Positions 14,581-17,261 of a DNA stretch of 17,261 nt are shown here, one piece after another. Source of the DNA: JADJMO01 sp016794445. GTDB lineage: Bacteria > Myxococcota_A > Polyangia > Polyangiales > JADJMO01. A program made the position numbers and the translations under genes. The notes under the pieces were generated by a model. It searched no databases and was not told the origin of the DNA. It worked only from the letters and a program-made list of their open reading frames with translations. The DNA is taken from positions 1 to 17,261 of the forward strand of contig JAEUKC010000169.1 in the NCBI GenBank assembly GCA_016794445.1, given 5' to 3'. Positions within the stretch are counted from its first letter, which is position 1. Each line of letters starts with the position of its first letter.

Positions 14581-14586
14581 ACGCTC
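14578..14586. repeat. Left copy of 9-bp direct repeat (candidate target-site duplication)
   Basis: TGAACGCTC here recurs exactly at 14819-14827. The flanking bases differ at both ends, so the identity is exactly 9 bp. The first three bases are the stop codon of the preceding gene. Confidence 0.6.
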
Positions 14587-14597
14587 GTGATAGGGGC

Positions 14598-14617
14598 CCC
14601 CGGGCTGAAGCCCGGGG
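14598..14617. repeat. GC hairpin unit 1 (CCCCGGGCT/AGCCCGGGG)
   Basis: A perfect 9-bp inverted repeat with a GA loop, the outermost left hairpin of the palindromic element. Its core CCCGGGCT recurs in the other units. Confidence 0.7.
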
Positions 14618-14632
14618 CACCGACAACACCGC

Positions 14633-14659
14633 AAGCCCGGGGCCTCACACCCCGGGCTT
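14633..14659. repeat. GC hairpin unit 2 (AAGCCCGGGG/CCCCGGGCTT)
   Basis: A perfect 10-bp inverted repeat with a 7-base loop (14643-14649). Confidence 0.7.
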
Positions 14660-14738
14660 CACGTCCCGAATCACGGGCTGGACCTCGCGCTGCAACGGAC
14701 CGGCAGACGGGAGTTCAGCCAGTCCCAGCGTGACGTCG

Positions 14739-14762
14739 AGCCCGGGGTCGATGCCCCGGGCT
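14739..14762. repeat. GC hairpin unit 3 (AGCCCGGGG/CCCCGGGCT)
   Basis: A perfect 9-bp inverted repeat with a 6-base loop (TCGATG). It is the inverted counterpart of unit 2. Confidence 0.7.
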
Positions 14763-14777
14763 TCAGCGGCCGTCGGT

Positions 14778-14802
14778 GCCCCGGGGCTTTCAGCCCGGGG
14801 GC
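14778..14802. repeat. GC hairpin unit 4
   Basis: An 11-bp inverted repeat with one central mismatch and a TTC loop. It is the inverted counterpart of unit 1, and both carry the adjoining CACCGAC/GTCGGTG extension. Confidence 0.65.
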
Positions 14803-14818
14803 ATTCTTCGACGCGTTG

Positions 14819-14827
14819 TGAACGCTC
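14819..14827. repeat. Right copy of 9-bp direct repeat (candidate target-site duplication)
   Basis: An exact copy of TGAACGCTC from 14578-14586. Its last two bases belong to the tgt stop codon on the minus strand (14826-14828). Confidence 0.6.
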
Positions 14828-16019
14828 ACACCCCCGAGGCCCACCGTTCGAGCCACGCTCGCTTGAAGGCGGCGTAGCGGCCCTCGGCGATGGCGGCGCG
14901 CGCGTCGCGCACGAGCTCGCCGTAGAGCCAGAGGTTGTGCACCGAGAGCAGGCGCAGCACGAGCATCTCGCCGGCCACGAACAGGTGGCGCAGGTAGGCG
15001 CGCGAGTAGCCCCCCGCGCAGCACAGGCAGCCGCACTCGGGGTCGAGGGGGCTCGGATCGTCGCGGAAGCGCGCCTGCTTCACGTTCACCTTGCCGAACC
15101 GCGTGAGCGCCTGGCCGTTGCGGGCGTTGCGCGTCGGGAGCACGCAGTCGAACATGTCGATCCCGTGCTCGATCCCCTCGAGCAGGTCGGGCGGGGTGCC
15201 GACGCCCATCAGGTAGCGCGGGCGCGCCGGATCGAGCCGGTGGGCCACCTCGGCGAGCGCCTCGTACATCATGGGGATCGGCTCACCCACCGAGAAGCCG
15301 CCGAGCGCGAGGCCGTCGAAGCCGTCCTCGATGGCGGCGAGCTCCTCGGCATGGGCGATGCGCAGGTCGCGGAAGGTGCCACCCTGCACGATGCCGAACA
15401 GCGCCTGGCCGGCCGGGCGGTGGTCGCGTCGCCACACCTCGAGGCAGCGGTGCGCCCAGCGCGTCGTGCGCGCGACCGCGCCCTCGATGCCCTTGCGATC
15501 GCGCACGCCGTCGCCGCCCAGCGGGGGGCACTCGTCGAGCTGCATGGCGATGTCGGCGCCGAGCAGGCCCTGCACGCGCATCGACTCCTCGGGGGACATG
15601 TGGCGCTTGCTGCCGTCGAGGTGCGAGCGGAAGGTCACGCCGTCCTCGTCGATCTTCGCGCCCGCCACGACCCGCGAGGTGCCCGCGCGCGGGTTGTCGC
15701 CCTGGGCGAGGGAGAACGCCTGGAACCCCCCGCTGTCGGTGAGCATCGCGTGCGGCCAGCGCGCGAAGCCGTGCAGGCGGCCCATCGCGCGCACGAGCTC
15801 GGGGCCCGGCCGCAGCCACAGGTGGTAGGTGTTGCCGAGCACCACCCGCGCGCCCGTGGAGGCCACCTCGTCGGGGGTGAGGCCCTTCACCGAGCCCTGG
15901 GTGCCGACCGGCATGAAGGTGGGCGTCGGGACGAGGCCGTGCGGCGTCACGAGCTCCCCCGCGCGCGCGTGGCCGTCGGTGGCCCGTACGGTGAACGAGA
16001 AGCCCGGCGTGAACATCAC
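14826..16019 (-). CDS. tgt: Queuine tRNA-ribosyltransferase (tRNA-guanine transglycosylase)
   Basis: This enzyme exchanges the wobble guanine of GUN-anticodon tRNAs for the queuosine precursor preQ1. The 397-residue protein carries all landmarks: DSGGFQ (95-100, with catalytic D95), GIVQGG (209-214), LPTRNARNG (294-302) after the nucleophile D291 in FDCVLPTR, and the zinc site C329-x-C331-x2-C334 with H361. A segment around 104-125 (LAQGDNPRAGTSRVVAGAKIDEDG) looks about ten residues longer than in the E. coli enzyme. The GTG at 16019 overlaps the queA stop as GTGA; an ATG at 16016 is one codon later and equally possible. Its stop abuts the palindromic element. queA directly upstream supports the assignment and a two-gene operon. 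Confidence 0.97.
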   Translation of the reverse strand: MMFTPGFSFTVRATDGHARAGELVTPHGLVPTPTFMPVGTQGSVKGLTPDEVASTGARVVLGNTYHLWLRPGPELVRAMGRLHGFARWPHAMLTDSGGFQAFSLAQGDNPRAGTSRVVAGAKIDEDGVTFRSHLDGSKRHMSPEESMRVQGLLGADIAMQLDECPPLGGDGVRDRKGIEGAVARTTRWAHRCLEVWRRDHRPAGQALFGIVQGGTFRDLRIAHAEELAAIEDGFDGLALGGFSVGEPIPMMYEALAEVAHRLDPARPRYLMGVGTPPDLLEGIEHGIDMFDCVLPTRNARNGQALTRFGKVNVKQARFRDDPSPLDPECGCLCCAGGYSRAYLRHLFVAGEMLVLRLLSVHNLWLYGELVRDARAAIAEGRYAAFKRAWLERWASGV

Positions 16020-17212
16020 GCGCTCTCAGCGTCGGAGGTGGAGGCGTGTTCGGCGGGGGCCAGCGCGGCGAGCCCGGCCACCACGTCGGCGCGCGGCAGG
16101 ATCGCGCGCACCAGCATGGCATCCCCGTAGGAGTAGAAGCGGTATTCGTGCGCGATGGCGTGCGCGTAGGTGGCGCGGAGCCCCTCGACGCCGACCGTGG
16201 CCGCGACCAGGGCGAGCAGCGTGGAGCGCGGCAGGTGGAAGTTGGTCAGCATGCCGTCGACGACGAGCAGCTCGGAGCCCGGCTGGAGGAGCAGCTTGGT
16301 CACCCCGGCGCCGACCGCGACGGGCGCGTCGAGCCCCTGCTCGCGGGCCACGCGCGCCGCGCTCTCGAGGGCGCGCACCGAGGTGGTGCCGACGGCGATG
16401 ACGGGCCGCCCCGCGGCCTTGGCGGCGGCGATCGCGCGCGCCGTCGCGCGGCTCACCTCGTAGTGCTCCTCGTGCATCGGGTGGGCGTCGAGGTCGTCGA
16501 CCTGCACCGGCAGGAACGTGCCGAGCCCCACGTGGAGCGTGACCGTCGCGAGCTCGAACCCCGCGATCGTGAGCCGACCGAGCAGGGCCTCGGTGAGGTG
16601 GAGCCCCGCGGTCGGCGCCGCGACCGCGCCGTCCTTGCGCGCGAAGACCGTCTGGTAGCGCTCGTTGTCGTCGAGGCTCGCGGGCCGCTTGATGTAGGGC
16701 GGGAGCGGGACCTGCCCGAGCTCTTCGATCGCGTCGCGGATCGGGCGATCGCTCGCGAGCAGCACGCGGAGCAGGCCGTCGTCCTCGGCGCGCCCGAGGA
16801 TGCGGACGACGAGGTCTTCACCGACCAGGAGATCTTGCTCGAACCGCAGCGGCTTGCTCGACTTGCCGAGCGCGCGCCAGATCTCTCCCTCGACGACGAC
16901 GGGCTCACCGTCGGGGGAGGGGCGCTCGTACGAGCCCAGACCCTCCTTGCGGACGAGGAACACCTCCACCTTGCCGCCGGTCTCGGGCTTGCGCGCGAGG
17001 AGCCGCGCCGGGATCACGCGCGTGTCGTTGAGGATGAGCAGCGCGCCCTTCGGCAGGTGATCGGCGAGGTCGGCCACCATCGCGTCGGTGAGCGTGGGCG
17101 GCCCCGACGCGCGTGGGTCGACCACGAGCAGGCGACCACCGTCGCGGGACGAGGCGGGCTCCTGCGCGATGCGATCGGCAGGCAGTTCGAAGTCGAGGAG
17201 GTCGACGCGCAC
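16016..17212 (-). CDS. queA: S-adenosylmethionine:tRNA ribosyltransferase-isomerase
   Basis: QueA moves the ribosyl group of S-adenosylmethionine onto preQ1-modified tRNA to form epoxyqueuosine, the step after Tgt. The 398-residue protein begins MRVDLLDFELPADRIAQEP, with LILNDTRVIPARLLARK soon after. It also contains APTAGLHLTEALL, TLHVGLGTFLPVQVDDLDAHPMHEEHYEV, TNFHLPRSTLLALVAA and, near the end, HEYRFYSYGDAMLV. All are characteristic of QueA. It is some 40 residues longer than the roughly 356-residue E. coli protein, partly from an extended middle section and C-terminal tail. The start is GTG at 17212; no strong Shine-Dalgarno is visible. Its stop overlaps the tgt start by 1-4 bp. The promoter must lie in the last 49 bp of the window or beyond it. 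Confidence 0.97.
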   Translation of the reverse strand: MRVDLLDFELPADRIAQEPASSRDGGRLLVVDPRASGPPTLTDAMVADLADHLPKGALLILNDTRVIPARLLARKPETGGKVEVFLVRKEGLGSYERPSPDGEPVVVEGEIWRALGKSSKPLRFEQDLLVGEDLVVRILGRAEDDGLLRVLLASDRPIRDAIEELGQVPLPPYIKRPASLDDNERYQTVFARKDGAVAAPTAGLHLTEALLGRLTIAGFELATVTLHVGLGTFLPVQVDDLDAHPMHEEHYEVSRATARAIAAAKAAGRPVIAVGTTSVRALESAARVAREQGLDAPVAVGAGVTKLLLQPGSELLVVDGMLTNFHLPRSTLLALVAATVGVEGLRATYAHAIAHEYRFYSYGDAMLVRAILPRADVVAGLAALAPAEHASTSDAESA

Positions 17213-17261
17213 GAGGGCTGCGGTAGCTAGTGCGTTTCCCGACGAGCCGCGAGGGGCGGCT

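Larger units (their letters stand above)
14587..14818. mobile_element. MITE/REP-like palindromic insertion element (non-coding)
   Basis: This 232-bp stretch holds no credible gene. Its subterminal ends, 14596-14624 and 14772-14802, are inverted copies of each other, identical apart from two single-base insertions. Inside them a second pair, 14633-14665 and 14732-14764, is also inverted. A central pair, 14676-14683 and 14713-14720, matches at 7 of 8. The whole therefore reads as one nested imperfect palindrome, able to fold into a long cruciform or several hairpins. It is bracketed by a perfect 9-bp direct repeat, the usual mark of transposition. Removing the element and one repeat copy would leave the two convergent genes with stop codons 4 bp apart. 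It has no transposase, so movement would need one supplied in trans. Confidence 0.6.

Noticed and set aside
14113..14634. Antisense gene opposite the 170-residue protein, running into the palindromic element
   Set aside because: Third-position GC bias and amino-acid composition favour the plus-strand frame, and part of the antisense frame would be made of inserted repeat sequence.
14587..14818. CRISPR array
   Set aside because: The repeats are inverted pairs of unequal spacing forming a nested palindrome, not evenly spaced direct repeats with unique spacers.

Overview
The window is about 17 kb of very GC-rich DNA with strongly GC-biased third codon positions. It is packed with genes that often overlap by 1-4 bp. 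An NtrC-type sigma-54 activator, an ECF sigma factor with ChrR-like cupins, a CheA-like kinase and a GT39-type glycosyltransferase suggest a Myxococcota (former Deltaproteobacteria) chromosome. That assignment is inference from gene content, as there is no rRNA or other marker gene. No tRNA, rRNA or CRISPR array was found.

Layout. (1) 1-184, minus: start of a YkgJ-type cysteine-cluster protein running off the left edge. (2) 185-356: a divergent control region with a good sigma-54 promoter, a near-consensus IHF site and an upstream palindrome. It drives a three-gene plus-strand operon: an exported tandem-repeat protein, a membrane sensor histidine kinase and an NtrC-type response regulator (357-3745). 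(3) 3746-6410, plus: an iron(II)-uptake operon, feoA-feoB-small Cys-rich membrane protein, behind an AT-rich promoter with a Fur-like site; feoA may be leaderless. (4) 6520-8571, plus: a bacteriohemerythrin and a PAS-HPt-CheA-like kinase without a CheW-binding domain, a likely oxygen, NO or iron sensing pair.

(5) 8602-13225, minus: five closely linked genes read from right to left. They are an anchored or exported hypothetical protein, a GT-C (GT39-like) glycosyltransferase, cupin A, an ECF sigma factor and cupin B. The two cupins are related to each other and bracket the sigma gene, with 4-bp overlaps on both sides. (6) 13275-14580, plus: an orphan beta-class DNA methyltransferase and a 170-residue protein of unknown function. 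(7) 14587-14818: a non-coding, highly palindromic element of about 232 bp, flanked by a perfect 9-bp direct repeat and sitting exactly between two convergent genes. It looks like a MITE- or REP-like insertion. (8) 14826-17212, minus: queA and tgt, two enzymes of queuosine tRNA modification, overlapping at the stop/start.

The most interesting points are the palindromic element with its apparent target-site duplication, the sigma-54/IHF/enhancer layout upstream of an NtrC system, the ECF sigma factor between two cupins, and the hemerythrin/CheA-like pair.
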